This document shows positions 23,641 through 36,400 of a stretch of DNA of 64,000 nucleotides, piece by piece. Every line of letters begins with the position of its first letter. Positions within the stretch are counted from its first letter, which is position 1. The notes beneath the pieces are model-generated. The model saw only the letters and a list, made by a program, of their open reading frames with translations, was not told the origin of the DNA and ran no database searches. The stretch comes from Rachycentron canadum (taxonomy: Eukaryota; Chordata; Actinopteri; Carangiformes; Rachycentridae). A program made the position numbers and the translations under genes. The stretch lies in contig CM076660.1 of NCBI GenBank assembly GCA_038496675.1, positions 9,113,117-9,177,116 of the forward strand. The letters are read 5' to 3'.

Positions 23641-25343
23641 CAATACTCGAGATTTCGGGGGAAAAATCCTCATATTTCTAAACGTTTTAGGGTTTAAGAC
23701 CAACAATGGAAGGGCATTGCGTAAACAACTCTGAGTTTATTGAATGTAATTTTGCCATTTAGGTGGGAAAGCAAAAATAGACTGTGGCACTGAAAGTAGG
23801 AAGTCATATGTTAAAAGCAAACCGCACACTTTGAAGCCAAACAAACACATTCATTCATTTTGACATTATATTTTATAACAATATTATTTTTTCAAACGAA
23901 TAATAATCTTAATCTATTATTTAATATAAAAACATCATAAAATACTCTTGTCCAACAATATGTTGAACAAAAAATAAAATCTGATTTATTAATTATAAAT
24001 AACAAGTAAGCAAATGCATCGACCTGAAGCACCAAAAATGGCTGAGTAAAAAGTATTTGCTTACTGTATGTCTGTACATTTGTAAGATAAATAAAGTATT
24101 TGTCAACTAATGGCAAAAAGAGCAACAGGTTTTTGTTTTTTTTTTCTGCTCAGGTAAAAAACATTAAGTAACAACTATGTACTTGAATGCAAATATCACC
24201 TGTTGGGTGCCAATTAAGTGTTATTGTCATGTACTATGGCTTGAGGCCAGGTCTTTTTTGTGTACTAAGTCATGTCACTAAGCCTGACCCTAGACCTAAC
24301 CCTAACCAAGCAGCTGCAGAGCACAGCTTAACACCTGATGAGGGAGAGACCTTGAGCTACCTTCAAAGACAGGTATCCAGTGCAAGCGAGGGAGAAGGCC
24401 TATTTTCCAAGCCTGGATACATATGCTTGTATAAATTGGTAACCACAACAAATGCCACCAAGTGAAACAGTGGAGACTGATACACAAGAAGAATTAAAGA
24501 ACAGAAACAAAAACAGAAGCAAGAGCACGAAAGTATTGAAGATAATCTGATGTCAATTTTCTATACTCAGAGAAGCAACAAACATAATGGAAACCTTCCA
24601 TCTGGTTAGGGAGTGGCCATATCTGTTTGAGATGTGTGATATGATGGCTCACTCATGTTGACACAGGATCTGTGTCCAGTAAAAGGGGAAGAGGTGTTTC
24701 ACAACTCATGTCCTGTGAGAGGAGGAGCAAATCAGGGATAACCGATCAGGCAACGAAACCTTTAAAGCAAAGCATCTAGCTGCTCATCTTCCCAGATGTC
24801 CCAAGCTGCTTTTGAAGCATTTCAATTAGGACATACAGAGCCCCTATATGCATATTGCGATTACAAAATAACGATTTTGTTGGTGGTGTTAAAATGCAGT
24901 TTAAGAACCCATGAAAAAGAAATGAGAGAAGATTACATGTACACCGGCTCTGATAAGAAGTAAATATGGGTGGGTGTAATGACAGTTGAATGGTGGGAGT
25001 GTGCACTGCGTTGCTGACACAAATAGACAAAGACAGACAAATGCCCAACCTCAGCTTTTGGCACAGCCATTTAAGATATGGATATAAAGCCATAAAGAAC
25101 CAAACATATTTTTTTTTAAATGAAAAAATGTATTTCCTTATTTGATTTTATTTTCATTGTAATGACACGCGAATAAAACCCAATCTGGACTCAAATGTAT
25201 GGATTTCACTTAATGTAAAGGAAATGATAGGGCTAGGTTCAAACATATTTTTAGATCTATGAATGAAAAAAATATATATTGCCCCATAATGCACTGATAC
25301 ACTGAGTTATTGATAAAACACACACTTGCAATTGACCACCTTC
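23641..25343. other. HSPA4-ZCCHC10 divergent intergenic region
   Basis: No coding exon was found. It contains two units of the telomere-like CCTAAC word near 24295-24306 and AT-rich spacer. The short open frames here have no splice-site or composition support. Confidence 0.5.
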
Positions 25344-25361
25344 ACCGACAGAGGGCGCTGG
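25344..25361. promoter_or_regulatory. Candidate CTCF-type site next to ZCCHC10 start
   Basis: GACAGAGGGCGCTGG resembles the AGRGGGCRC core of the CTCF consensus. It lies about 70-85 bp upstream of the ZCCHC10 ATG, between two divergent genes. The call rests on motif similarity alone. Confidence 0.35.
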
Positions 25362-25429
25362 CTGCACTAAACCTACCGGAAACGCACATTGATCAGTTGA
25401 CAACGAAGGAGAAAAAAGTAAACTGCAGC

Positions 25430-28400
25430 ATGGCGACTCCCATGCACAGAATAATAGCCAGGAGGCAAGCGTGAGTATAACGTCGTTAACTGGATATAAC
25501 TGATTGAGAGTCGTATATTTTGAAGCCACAAATACGTTGAAACATTAATGACACCGAGCGCGTGGGGCTCCGTGTCCGGTCTGGGGGGAACAACGAAGGA
25601 CGCGGGGTTGAATGGAGGCTCAGAGGCGCCGCTGCCTTTCGCTACAAAACTGGATTATTGTTCAACTTCAAAGACCGTTTTCCACCAACAAACGTCTGTT
25701 GAGCCTTTAAACACACGTTCAGTGTGTTTAATGTCAAAACGATTGTCCGAGATTAATGTCAAGTTATAGTAACACTGCGGGGTCTTTTGTTTGTTTGTTT
25801 GTTTGTTTGTTTTTCCCCAGTGGTAGTAATTTCCTTGTGTAGTTATTAACATTTGGCTCCAGGACGGGTCCACGTGGACAATACATCATGTTCATGTTGT
25901 TTACATGTCGACATTTAGTATTCCAGTCAGTTTAAGTACAGTATATCTACATACATATCTATACTGTGTCTGTTCGCACTGTAAGAAAAAGGCTCGTAGA
26001 AATGTGATTTTTTTTTTTTTTTTTTTTTTTAACCTCATGAACCGGAGAAGGAAAGATCGACGCTTTACACAACTTTCTCCACTGCTGACAACGCAAGTCA
26101 GTGTCAGTTGAAAGCACAAGCAATTCATTTGTAGACAATTTTGGGCTGTTTTGTGTGATTCTTTTCAGTGATGTATAAAACATACAAAGTAGCAAAGCAA
26201 ACATATTTTCCTTACTGCAAAGCAATAAAATAGACAATCTTTTCCTTGATTTATTCAAATGAGAAATCCTGCTGATGGAAAATTATGTTGTTATGCTTTC
26301 CACCATTTTTATATTATAGCATAATCCATTTGTGTTCTTGGCCAATGGAAACAATGGCTCTTTTCTTGTGCAATTAGGCCCTGGGTTTAAAGTAATTTAG
26401 CTCTCTAATTAAAGAAATGACTCCCATCTCCTCTGGGATGAGGTGAACTGTAGAGCTATCATTATTATTTATTTAATCGGAGAGTATCTTTGAGTTCATG
26501 GTCTGTCATTAGAGAAACCTTGGTGTAGCAGAAGAAACAAGTCGGCCACACTGAAGCACAGCATTAGAAAAATAAGAGACATTGACGTTTTGATTCATAT
26601 GAGTGCGTATTAGTACTTGTGCTGAAGTAAAACGCCAAGAAGAGTTTGTGGCGGTTGGAGTGGTTAGATGGGTCGACTATATATTTGCATCTTGCTTCCT
26701 ATGACATACTCAATGGGCAACAGGTCTCAACCGATAACAAGGAAACAGCTACAGTGGTTTGTCTTTTCTCCACCATTGTCATCATTTATCATCAGGAAAG
26801 GCACTACAATCAGATCTGTCTGCTTTATTACACACAGAGAGGCGAACAAACAACAAGTGCGCTGCCAGAAGTGTTTGGAGATGGGACACTGGACCTACGA
26901 ATGCACAGGGAAGCGGAAATATGTGCACAGACCATCAAGAACAGTAGAGTTGAAAAAGAAACTCAAGGAGAATGAGAACAAACCCCTCAGCATCACCGGG
27001 TAAGACACACCAGTTTAGCACAAGTGACAGAAAGGCTGGGCTTCTGTTTTATGCAACAAAAATACATGTTTAAGATAATAACTTATATGTACATCAGTAT
27101 CACTTCAATCAGAAGAGTCACTATGAAAATGCTATTGGAAGAGGATCCAGCAGAGCTTTTTCAAACCACAATACCACCATTCTCACCTTTCCTAACCCAG
27201 CCTTAGTTTCATCTGTGCGATTATAAACTGTACCTGAAACACAAGTAATTAATTGACTGTATTTGAAGCTGAAATTGATTCTTACATGGGGACAGTTTCT
27301 GTCACTTTCTATTATCGCCTGCTCCAAATTCTTCATTTTCACACATTTAGTTGCAGTTAGCTACGAAAGAGTTGACAAGAGCAAATATTAATTAGAACTG
27401 GAACAAATAATTGACTAGTTGTTTAATTGGCAACTATGTCAATGATGATTAGATAATTTTAGCAATTTCTAAGCAAAAATGGCAACCACTTTCTGGTAGG
27501 TTTTGGACCATTCATATAAAACAGACATTTGAAGATGCTTTTTTGTGTTGCGGCAAATTATGATTTACAGTCTGAGGATTATCGTGTTGCATACTGCCGT
27601 GGTTGCCAGTGCACCCAGCAGTGCTCCTGCTTTGACACCGAGGGTTGGAAGCCTGGAATGAGGTGGCCGATCAGACTAAAGTGGTTTTTACAGTCATCTT
27701 AGTCAGTCAGGGAATTTTTGCTCATCATAGGATTAGAGAGTGTCAAGCTAAGCTGATATGTGATGTTGTAAGAAACTGTAAGCCATGAAGCAGTAAAAAC
27801 ATTCATCCATTTCTTGCCCACGCTAAAGTACATCTGTAGATTTTGGAGCCACTGTGTGAGTTAGTAGATCCCTACTACAAAACTGTCACTGTACAAAAAC
27901 TGACCAACCAACAGAGGAAAATGATGTTGCTTTTTGTCGCCCCCTAGAGGACCTAATGATAAATACAATGTGTTGGAACTTGAACGTCAATAATCCACTT
28001 TTAAGGACTAAAATTGATTTTGTGTTTTCTGCTGTGTGTACAAGCTCATATGCATGATGCGTCTTTTGTTTCATTTGATCCAATAAATGAACCAACCTTT
28101 AGGCTCATTTCTCTAGAATCTGATTATTTTCAAGTACAGACAATCACATAAACATAAATGTTTAAAAAATATTTAATACAAATATTTAAAAAAAAAACAG
28201 TTCAAATGAATGATCCATCAGCCTCTCTGGGATTTTGTTTTGTTTCATAACTGTTATAGATTTTAAAAAATATAAAAAGCAGTAAGATTTACTGGAGTGG
28301 ATGTACTTGCATGTTGTTAATTAATTAAAAAAAAAAAAAAAAAAAAAATCGGATATAGCACCTTGGACCAAATGCCTTTTAGTCAAAATGAAAGTTCCAT

Positions 28401-30769
28401 GTTCCACCACATGTCAGAGGACTAGATCGTAGGTTGGTAACCATACACTTGAAACTCTTTTTCCATTACAAAACACTGATTTATCATCATCTAAAAAAAA
28501 ATTAAAAAAAAACACAGTGACTCCTGCTTTATGTCTTTGAAGTATAGGCCAAATTCAAGCTCAAGCATTTTGAATAAGTGTCAGTAAGATGGTTGCTTTT
28601 TTCCCCCCTCTTTATACAGACCAGGAAGAGAAGGCTCCAGTGAGAAGAAAATTAAAAAGAAGTAAGTAACCATATTTTGACAATGTTTAAGTTTTTTTTT
28701 TTAATTATTTATTAACAGGTAGTAGTTCTTACACACAGTGATATAAAAGTCAAAAGCCCAGCACAAACATGAAACCTTGTGCATCCTGTCTTATTACCCC
28801 AGTCAAGTAGCTTTTTCAGTTAGAAAAGCAGCATTTGAGTTTTCCTTGGACTTAATTAGAGGAGACTATTTTTAGTCATGAAGACGTTACATCACTCTTC
28901 CAGGAGGCCTGTTCAGTCATAGTGTCTAGTTTGAAATTCCCTTGGCATATCAATTTGTTTGGGTCATGCACTCAAAGTCCCACAAGAGTTAAGGTCACAT
29001 GTGAGTTGTTGGGGGTCACATGAAAGTCATGTGAGAGTCACTGTCATAGGATGTCAGGAAGGCACTGTGATCCAGTTGAGTCCCTCCTTTGTTTATAGAC
29101 TGAGACGGACTTTTCCAGCATTACTGTCCCACTCATGGACAGTAATGGCCCAAAGCCCTAACTGCTGTTGTTTATCTGAACATTGTGGACAGAAACGGGA
29201 CACAACAGTTCCCTCTAGTGTTGACTCTGATGACTGAGTTTGTAAAAAAACAGTTAAAGCGCTAAGAAAAAAAAAAAAAACAGAAATAGTGATGTTTTCA
29301 AAAGTCTGGGTTCTGCAAAATTATTCTGAGAGGCATCCATTGCTGTTGTTTATCACATCTAAATAAGGTGTTGTTGATAAACCTTTTTCACAACAGACAT
29401 TTTGACTTATCATAGTATGAAAAGCACAAATGGAGGTAATAACATTAACCATGTGTCTCAATAGGCCTTGACAGTCAGCCAACATTTACAATACATGTAC
29501 AATACCAGGACCTTGGAGCTGAGCCACCATTAATTGTATCATTACATCTGTGCTTTTCCTACCGTGATGTGCCAAAATATCCTCCTGAAAGAGGCCGAGA
29601 CTTCTAAGCACAACCAAACTCCCACATTCATCTCATTAATGAATGAGTCCAAGATGTTATTGTTCCAGCAGACACTTCTTGACTTGTCAGAAAAGCACAG
29701 GTGGAACTAATAATCTTAACGATGGTTCTGTTCCTGCACTTACTGCAATGCTCTGCAGCCATTAATAACGTTTTTAGCTTCACCTGTGTTTGCCAAGTCT
29801 AAATCTCAGCTGTGACCAAAGGTGTATTTGACTAGAGTTTCACTCCACATTCACATTTTCCCTCCTAGTCATGTGTGTAGCCACCCTCCATTGTGGAAAC
29901 ACTGACTTGCATTATCAGAGGTTGAGTCTCTTTCAACAACAAAGATGCCACAACAATGTAACCAAGCTAGGATCACAGTTATCAACACGTATAATATGTT
30001 TTTGGTTTTTTTGGTTTGTTTTTAAGTGGCAGGCCATGCTTGTTTGTTGGTTAGAGAGGCAGATGCAGTCGTTTACAAGGTGACAGCATCATCTCATTCC
30101 AGAGAGCACGAAAAGCGCCGCCCCCTCTTCGTACATGACACTGACGAAGCCTGACGGGTGAAACTAATCTGATTGCTTTTCCTGTGCTGTGACTACACTG
30201 GTCTATACAACATCCACATTGGAAAAAGTGTACATTTATATGTAATGTTTACACTTATACCCATTTTTATCAGTTCTTCCAAAGTAAAACAGTAAAATGA
30301 AAGCCTTGGAGACCAGCAGTTGTAACCTTGCAAACACAATTTATCTCATTTCAGAAGTAGGTAAACTGAGCATGTTGTAGAGTCAGCAAAGATAAAGAGA
30401 AGAGAAGCTTATCTTGCTATGTCTCACTACAGCACATGTAACAGGTAGAGCAAGAGTCTTCACAACTCTACGCGCTGCTGTGTTTTTTGTATTCATGCTT
30501 GTCCACTGTGCTCTTCACCTCTCAGGACTAAAGACTCCAGTGACAGCAGCAGTGATTCAGATGGCTCCTCTAGTGACTCATCGTCAGACAGCAGTGACTC
30601 CTCCAGCTCCTCTTCGGATGACAGCGACAGCAGCAGTGACAGTGATGATGACAGCTCTTCCTCATCTCCCTCTTCTTCCTCCTCCTCTTCATCCTCAGAC
30701 AGCTCAGACTCAGGAAGCAGCAGCGATTCAGATCAAGGACCTCCAAAGAAGAAGAAAAAGAAGAAATAA
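25430..30769 (+). CDS. ZCCHC10: ZCCHC10, small CCHC zinc-knuckle nuclear protein
   Basis: Four coding exons: 25430-25470, 26838-26999, 28620-28661, 30526-30769 (489 nt, 162 residues), with matching phases. The protein starts MATPMHRIIARRQAEANKQQ and has one zinc knuckle, CQKCLEMGHWTYEC at residues 23-36 (CX2CX4HX4C). A conserved basic segment GKRKYVHRPSRT follows. The rest is a low-complexity Ser/Asp tail ending in a poly-Lys run just before the stop. This agrees with human ZCCHC10 in its short form, in which exon 1 joins directly to the EANKQ exon. I found no counterpart of the extra human segment (FDTELQPVKTF...). Zinc knuckles usually bind single-stranded nucleic acid; the protein's molecular role is poorly known. 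The first ATG was chosen because it matches the family start. Confidence 0.95.
25785..25813 (+). repeat. (TTTG)n tetranucleotide repeat
   Basis: About seven units of TTTG in ZCCHC10 intron 1. No further function is apparent. Confidence 0.9.
27937..27951 (-). promoter_or_regulatory. Candidate CTCF-type site in ZCCHC10 intron 2
   Basis: On the minus strand the sequence reads CCTCTAGGGGGCGAC, close to the CTCF core (CCNNNAGGGGGCG). It is oriented opposite to the candidate near 25350. Motif evidence only. Confidence 0.35.
29119..29147. repeat. Perfect 11-bp inverted repeat with 7-nt loop
   Basis: CATTACTGTCC at 29119-29129 is exactly complementary to GGACAGTAATG at 29137-29147. It sits in ZCCHC10 intron 3, some 250 bp before a MITE-like element, and may be part of the same repeat-rich block. 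Confidence 0.8.
29397..29580. mobile_element. MITE-like element with ~36-bp terminal inverted repeats
   Basis: Arms at 29397-29432 and 29545-29580 are complementary at about 29 of 36 positions, sharing the core GAAAAGCACA-ATG. The element is about 184 bp and has no coding capacity, as expected of a non-autonomous DNA transposon. A third, partial copy in direct orientation lies at about 29670-29730. The superfamily cannot be fixed because the target-site duplication is unclear. Confidence 0.6.
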
Positions 30770-31407
30770 ATAACCAAGTGGGGTTAAATAAATTTTAGCT
30801 GTCCCGTATTTTTTTTTATCAAATGCGTCACAGTTGGTTGGATCTGCATGGATAGGACACTTTATGGGCTATAAATCTTACAGCTGTGTACTGCTCATAC
30901 AGTTTAATTTTTTTTTTTCCCAAAAATTGACTAGGTGAAAGGAGAATGATTGTTTTGAGTTGGTTCTTGTGTCATATGTTCTGTTTTCAAAACATATTCC
31001 CCCTCTAGCTTCTACTAATGTGGTTATATTCCCTAGATTGTAGGCTTACTGAGGAGGATATACTTTTTAAAGATCTGAGGAAACTAGTGTGCTTATTCAT
31101 GTTGAATCTTGTGATTTTTGTACAAAACTATATTTTTAGTCAAACTTATGTACAGCTCACAACCTTAATAAGGCAAACACCTAGTTATGAAAAGACATTA
31201 GTATGAGACCTTTTAAAAGATCTTGAATAAAAGTTGGGTTTACTAAATTTTTTTTTTTTTTTAAAGATAAGTTTAACTTAGTTGTTGCTTGTTTCACTGT
31301 AAAATAAACTTGGCTTGTTTTTGCTTTGGTGGCTCTTGTATATTTGCTCTTGTAAAAGGTCTCATTTTGTGTTATAATGACTTTACAGAAATGAAAATGA
31401 GAATAAA
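30770..31407 (+). other. ZCCHC10: ZCCHC10 3' UTR with three candidate polyA signals
   Basis: AATAAA occurs at 31226-31231, 31303-31308 and 31402-31407. The first and second follow a long U-rich stretch, and any of them could be used. No coding exon is present. Confidence 0.5.
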
Positions 31408-33000
31408 ACAGTAAATTGTCTATTTGTTAACTAACTTACACAAGATTTTTTTCTAAACAGCAACTCAGTGCCGATGTTGGTTGACATGCAATTATCTGTT
31501 ACAAAAATATACATTTAAAGTGTAAAAGCATCATTGTTATTTGCAATCATTAAAATACAAACCTGAATAATACTCCTTAGCCTTAAAAGGTTTGTTTTTG
31601 GAACTCTTGCATTTAACTTCTTGACCTACCACACCTAAACCAATAATGATAAAAGTATTTGGGTGTGGCTCACGACAAAACTGTCTGCATTGCAACATCC
31701 TAGTCATCAGGGAATTATTTTTGAACACTACTAATCTCTTTGGGTCATAGATCATTGCTTTCTGACAAGGCATTTCTTTTGTGCTTCCTTTTCTTTTAAA
31801 ATTAGAATTCAAGTATCCAATGTTTTCCAATCTAATCAGTCAGCTGTCAAGATATCAAAAAGTTTGTTTTAAACTTTTTATACCAATGTGTTAAGTTGAC
31901 CTAGAAAACAATATGCATGCTGTATGCCTCCAAATTATCACTAAGTCCTGTTCAAACAAAAGCTCATGGGCTGTAACAATATTTACTTTGTCCTTCTGAT
32001 AATTTGATAGAACACAACTTTATTTATGAACACAACCATGAGGACAGTATACAGTAAAATACTACAGGCTTTATTAATGGACACTAACGTTAGCTGTGTT
32101 AATTAATTAAATTACATTTGTAACTAATTAAGATGCCAACACCTATGTAGATGAATTCGTTTGTGGCTTTGAGGCCCCCTGGGCGGTTGCCATCTTTGCC
32201 CAGTTGGTAATCCAGCCTTGGGTGCAGTAACTTCTTTGTCTCCTGAAAAACAAACTTGTTGCACATGAAAGCCCAAAAAAGGAGTGAGGTTGATGGGACA
32301 AAACCAAGCAACACAAACTTACCTTAAATGGATAGAAGGAAACTAATTATGTACAATAAAATTAAACTAATTTCTGAATTTTCGAACTAATTAACTAAAA
32401 GACGCGTCACAACCGAAGCCATTTGTTAATTTGTGTGTTCAATTAGATATACAGTATAAAGGAGAGAGGGGAATAATAAAACGCTGTTTGACTTCCGTCC
32501 TGAACGTCAAGTCTGAGCAACCTGTGCGTCACAGAAATGCTGCATTCAGAGAACGTGGGAGTTATCATTATCATTAATACATTGTCATTAATACACTGTA
32601 CTGGCCTTTTACTTTGGAAATGCCTTCTAAAAAAATAAATCGGCTATTAGATTTGACTAAATTTTATTTTCGGTGATTTGGGACTATATATAGGCTGAGA
32701 ATATGCTTCATGCGGCTCGCTGTCAAAATAATAATTTCTCTTTCGAGGAATAAACTACCTGAAAGCTAAGATTAATTGTATTTGTATCAATTGTATCTGT
32801 ACCTGCCCACACTGCTCCCAAAAAAGTTTTCAAAATTTACTTTGCTTTTCGCGTCATCTAGCTTAGGTGGTTGGTTTGAAGATATTTCCGACAGCAGTTA
32901 AAGGCAACACCGCTTGCTGCCATCCATGCATCCAGCCCTGTCTGTGGTACCTGCTGGCTACTTAACTTCGCTAGCAGCCTTACCTTATCAGTCACTTCTG
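31408..33000. other. ZCCHC10-AFF4 intergenic region
   Basis: No gene recognised. A minus-strand open stretch near 32150-32260 (containing LLHPRLDYQLGKDG) looks like a piece of a dispersed repeat rather than an exon, although I could not identify it. GC content rises toward 33 kb where AFF4 starts. Confidence 0.4.
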
Positions 33001-33229
33001 TTCAGGAATAATAAAATGAACGAGAGACAAAATGATTCCCTTTCGTTTTCCGCTCGATGTGCAGGCGCGTTTTAAGGACATAACATGGAGACCATCCATT
33101 TGGTTTTAGTATTTTAGCTGTTACAGCGTCTTGCTGAGTCCATTTTGCGTGTAACTGGAAGTGGAAAAGACAAAGAGAAAAGAGCTTTCCAATAGCTAGA
33201 ATGGTTTGGGCCTAAAAAGAAGACAAGAG
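33001..33229 (+). promoter_or_regulatory. AFF4: Proposed AFF4 promoter and non-coding exon 1
   Basis: A good donor (ACAAGAG|GTAAGG) lies at 33229/33230, upstream of AFF4 and on the same strand. The first coding exon begins with an acceptor only four bases before the ATG, so at least one upstream non-coding exon is needed. Vertebrate AFF4 genes have one. The 5' boundary is unknown. Confidence 0.45.
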
Positions 33230-33347
33230 GTAAGGATGCCGAATATCACGAAAGACACAGTTTGGTGATTAGCTTTACTTGATGGTTATCTGACATTTTG
33301 AGTGACTGTTAATTTAAATTTACGCAGGAAATTTCAGTGGTTTCGGG

Positions 33348-33482
33348 GCTAGCTAGCCGCTAGCCTAGCACCAAAACGCCACTAGCAGATTTGGCTAGCT
33401 AACACTATGCTAAGGCGAAGATGCAGGTAGCCCTGTAGGTAGCGAGTTAGCCTATTGCTAAATAGGTAGACCTTGTAGCTAC
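33348..33482. repeat. TAGC/GCTA-rich cluster downstream of AFF4 exon 1
   Basis: Within about 135 bp the words GCTAGC, CTAGC, TAGC or their complements occur a dozen or so times. It lies about 120 bp inside the intron. Similar clusters follow the first exons of RNF14 and HSPA4. Confidence 0.7.
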
Positions 33483-36400
33483 TTTTAAGTTCAGATGGCA
33501 CCAAACTCGATTGGTTGTGAAATTGTTAATATTGCTAAATGTTGATTTTTTTTTTATTTTTAAAAAAAAATCTATTTATTTTATTTTATTTAATAGTGCG
33601 GAGACTCTCTGTTTACGAAAAGTCAGGCAAACATCGTAATGATAGTGGTCATGTTTTTGTTCCTGTAATGTAAGCTAACAGGTCATGACGTCTGATGTTT
33701 GTGTTTTCTGTGTTTAGCTTTAGTTGACACAACGTACACGTCTGAGTTTGCTAACTAGTTATAATCCATGTTACCGACAAGGAGATATTTATTAGGTGCA
33801 AATGAAAAGCAGAAGCTGGTTTATTTATTTATAGCGATTCAGCTTGGTGAATAAACCCCTCCAGACTGGGCTATTTAAATGTGAGCAACAATTATTTTGC
33901 TCGCCTGTAGTTTCTCTGCGGTGTTATTTCACCAAATCAAGGCCCATAACAACAGTCAGTTTGTCTACAGTGACTAGCAGAAACTTTTGGTTTGTTGTCC
34001 TGCAGCTTTCGCACGCATCGTATTCAGCATTTATTATTCCCATGGGATTACTCTCAGTGCCATCTCAAGTTGAAATCTTTGTGGTTTACTTTTAAAATTA
34101 CTAGTGCGTAGGAAGGAAGCACAATACCCTATGTGTCCAGCTTTGGTCTAGAAAAAGGACAGCTGATGTGCTTTTCTAGGAAGCCATTTTACGTGCCACA
34201 GTTGGGGGAAGGGCCAGAAAATACATAAGTCTAGAGTAACCCTCAACAGTTATCACTGAGGCATGTGAACATCTAGCTGGGCACACTTGGCACATGGTGA
34301 CCAGAGCAGAGCAATCAGCTTGTTTATCTTGGTGTACACATCCTGGTGGGGGAGGCTGGAGGTCATGAACTCTCTTATGGCAGGTAGCTGTGAACTGACA
34401 CAACAAATATAGTCAGGTGGTAGATGGAGGTTTTCGGCTGTTTGAGTTGTGAGTTCAGTTGTTAATGAGGTGTGCTGAGCGTAGTCCAACTGTGCTTTAT
34501 TTACGTTTAGACGTATAGGAACAATATTGCTTTCACGTTCAAGTCAGTGAAAACACCTCCTTCCTCTTTGCGACTGTTTTCCAGATTAGAGAATCACTTT
34601 ACTAGAAGTGGAAGAAACTGCAAAGTAAAGTAACTTCCTAATGCATTTGTGGGTCAGTCAGCATATGAAACTTGTATAATGGCTTCAAATCGTACTTATA
34701 ATTCCAAGCACACGTAAACACATTTAATGAGTTATATTGTGCATTTCAGTTGGAAATTTTACAACATTTTGCTACACAGTAGACAGTCCAGCTGTTTGAT
34801 AATAGATAGCATTTGAATTTAGTAGCAGAGCAAAACCCATTTCATCTGCAGAATTAGCTTTAAGGGTGTATCATGTTAGAAAAATGCAAGAAACATCTGT
34901 TGAAATTCTGAAGAAAACTGATGCTTACGTTAGAGCCATTTTGGTGATTAATCAGGCTTATGCTCAAGGGCTGGATGATGTGACTCAAAAGCAATTATAA
35001 TAACTTTAACTTAATATGAAACGGTATTTGAAATTGTTAGTTATAAGTAATTTTTGCCATGGTCCTTTTTTTAAGTGCTTGTTGTTGTGTTGAAGTGAAA
35101 GATGTCTTGCTGTTGTAATTTTGTCTTGGGATTAGTACCAATGCATCAAGGGAGAACTTAAGTGGACATATGAGACGCAAACAAAATTAGTTGGCTCCCA
35201 AATGTCAGTATTGTTTAATTGTGGTCATACTAATAAAATAGTTTTTAAGCACCCAAAGTAATAGGTTATTTCATATAATAATATTTATCATTCCAAATAA
35301 TAAAAGCCATATTTAAATAATGGAGTCCATAGAAGCATGGTCAGTGTTGTGGCAGATAAAAGGTTTCTGCTGTCTCTCTTGTCCTCCCTGTTGACGCAGT
35401 TCACTGTGAAATCCTCTTCATTTCCTGTTTAGGGTTTGCTCTGTGGCTTTTAGTATAACTGTTTCCTCTGTAGCCAAGCAAAGGCCACATGCACATGTTC
35501 TGTTGAGATGTTATGGTGACTTGTTTGTCCATTCCAGACAGAGGAATGGGTACGTGTTTTCCTTGGCTTTGACACATCTATTGTACATTGCTGTAGTAGT
35601 CCAGTTTGATATTTTTTTTTCTCTTCTCTCTTTCTTCCAGGCAGAATATTTGGGAAATGAGCAATAGCTAGTTTCAGACTATTCAACAACAACTGACTGT
35701 ACAAGACTGTAGAACTGCCCTTCAAAAAGTCTAAATTGACCAAAAGCTGAAGAGTGCTCCTATAGCTTGACTCCTCACAATTTAACAAGTGAAGTCAAAA
35801 ATGAATCATCACAATCATATAGTTTGTGTATCGTACTGATGTAACTACTTTTTACCCAAACTAAGAGCTAATTGAGTCCTCAGCGAAGCCCTTTAAGTTT
35901 ATAATCAAATCTTATTTCCTTTACAAAGAAAAGCTTGCTGAAAGAAAGTTGTTTGATGGCTCGTCCAGAATCTGCCAGTTTAATTAGCCTGAATCTAATC
36001 AGACATCAGCAGCTCTTTTCCTTTTTTTTTTTTTTTTTTTTATATCCCTCTGTACTGTTGCTCACACAGCAGAAAAATATGCCATTCACTGTGTCCTGAC
36101 CTCATGCATCTGTTCTTCAGCTTTTGTTCTCTAGGATGTGAGTTAAGCTCTCATGTGGCTATATAGTCCCGTGGAGGTGAAGCTCATTAAAGCTATTTCA
36201 TTTCACAGATGTGCTATAGATCCATACAGTGTGATACTGCTTTGTCATTTAGGTCTGGAAAATATAACGATAGTCATAGTTTGTTTTTTTGGTATAACAG
36301 CAATGGAATTCATTGGCATAACATTTTATAGAGCAGGTTAAGTACTTTCATTTGTTACTGCCTACAAAGAGTAAAAACCTGTCACCTGACTGTGAAAAAT

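Noticed and set aside
24289..24306. Telomere-like CCTAAC units
   Set aside because: Only about two units, too short to call an interstitial telomere.
26646..26837. In-frame extension upstream of ZCCHC10 exon 2 as an alternative N-terminus
   Set aside because: The acceptor before 26838 and the join to MATPMHRIIARRQ match the vertebrate family; the upstream part is intronic.
32099..32314. Minus-strand open frame containing LLHPRLDYQLGKDG as a possible exon
   Set aside because: No partner exons or clear family; more likely a fragment of a dispersed repeat.
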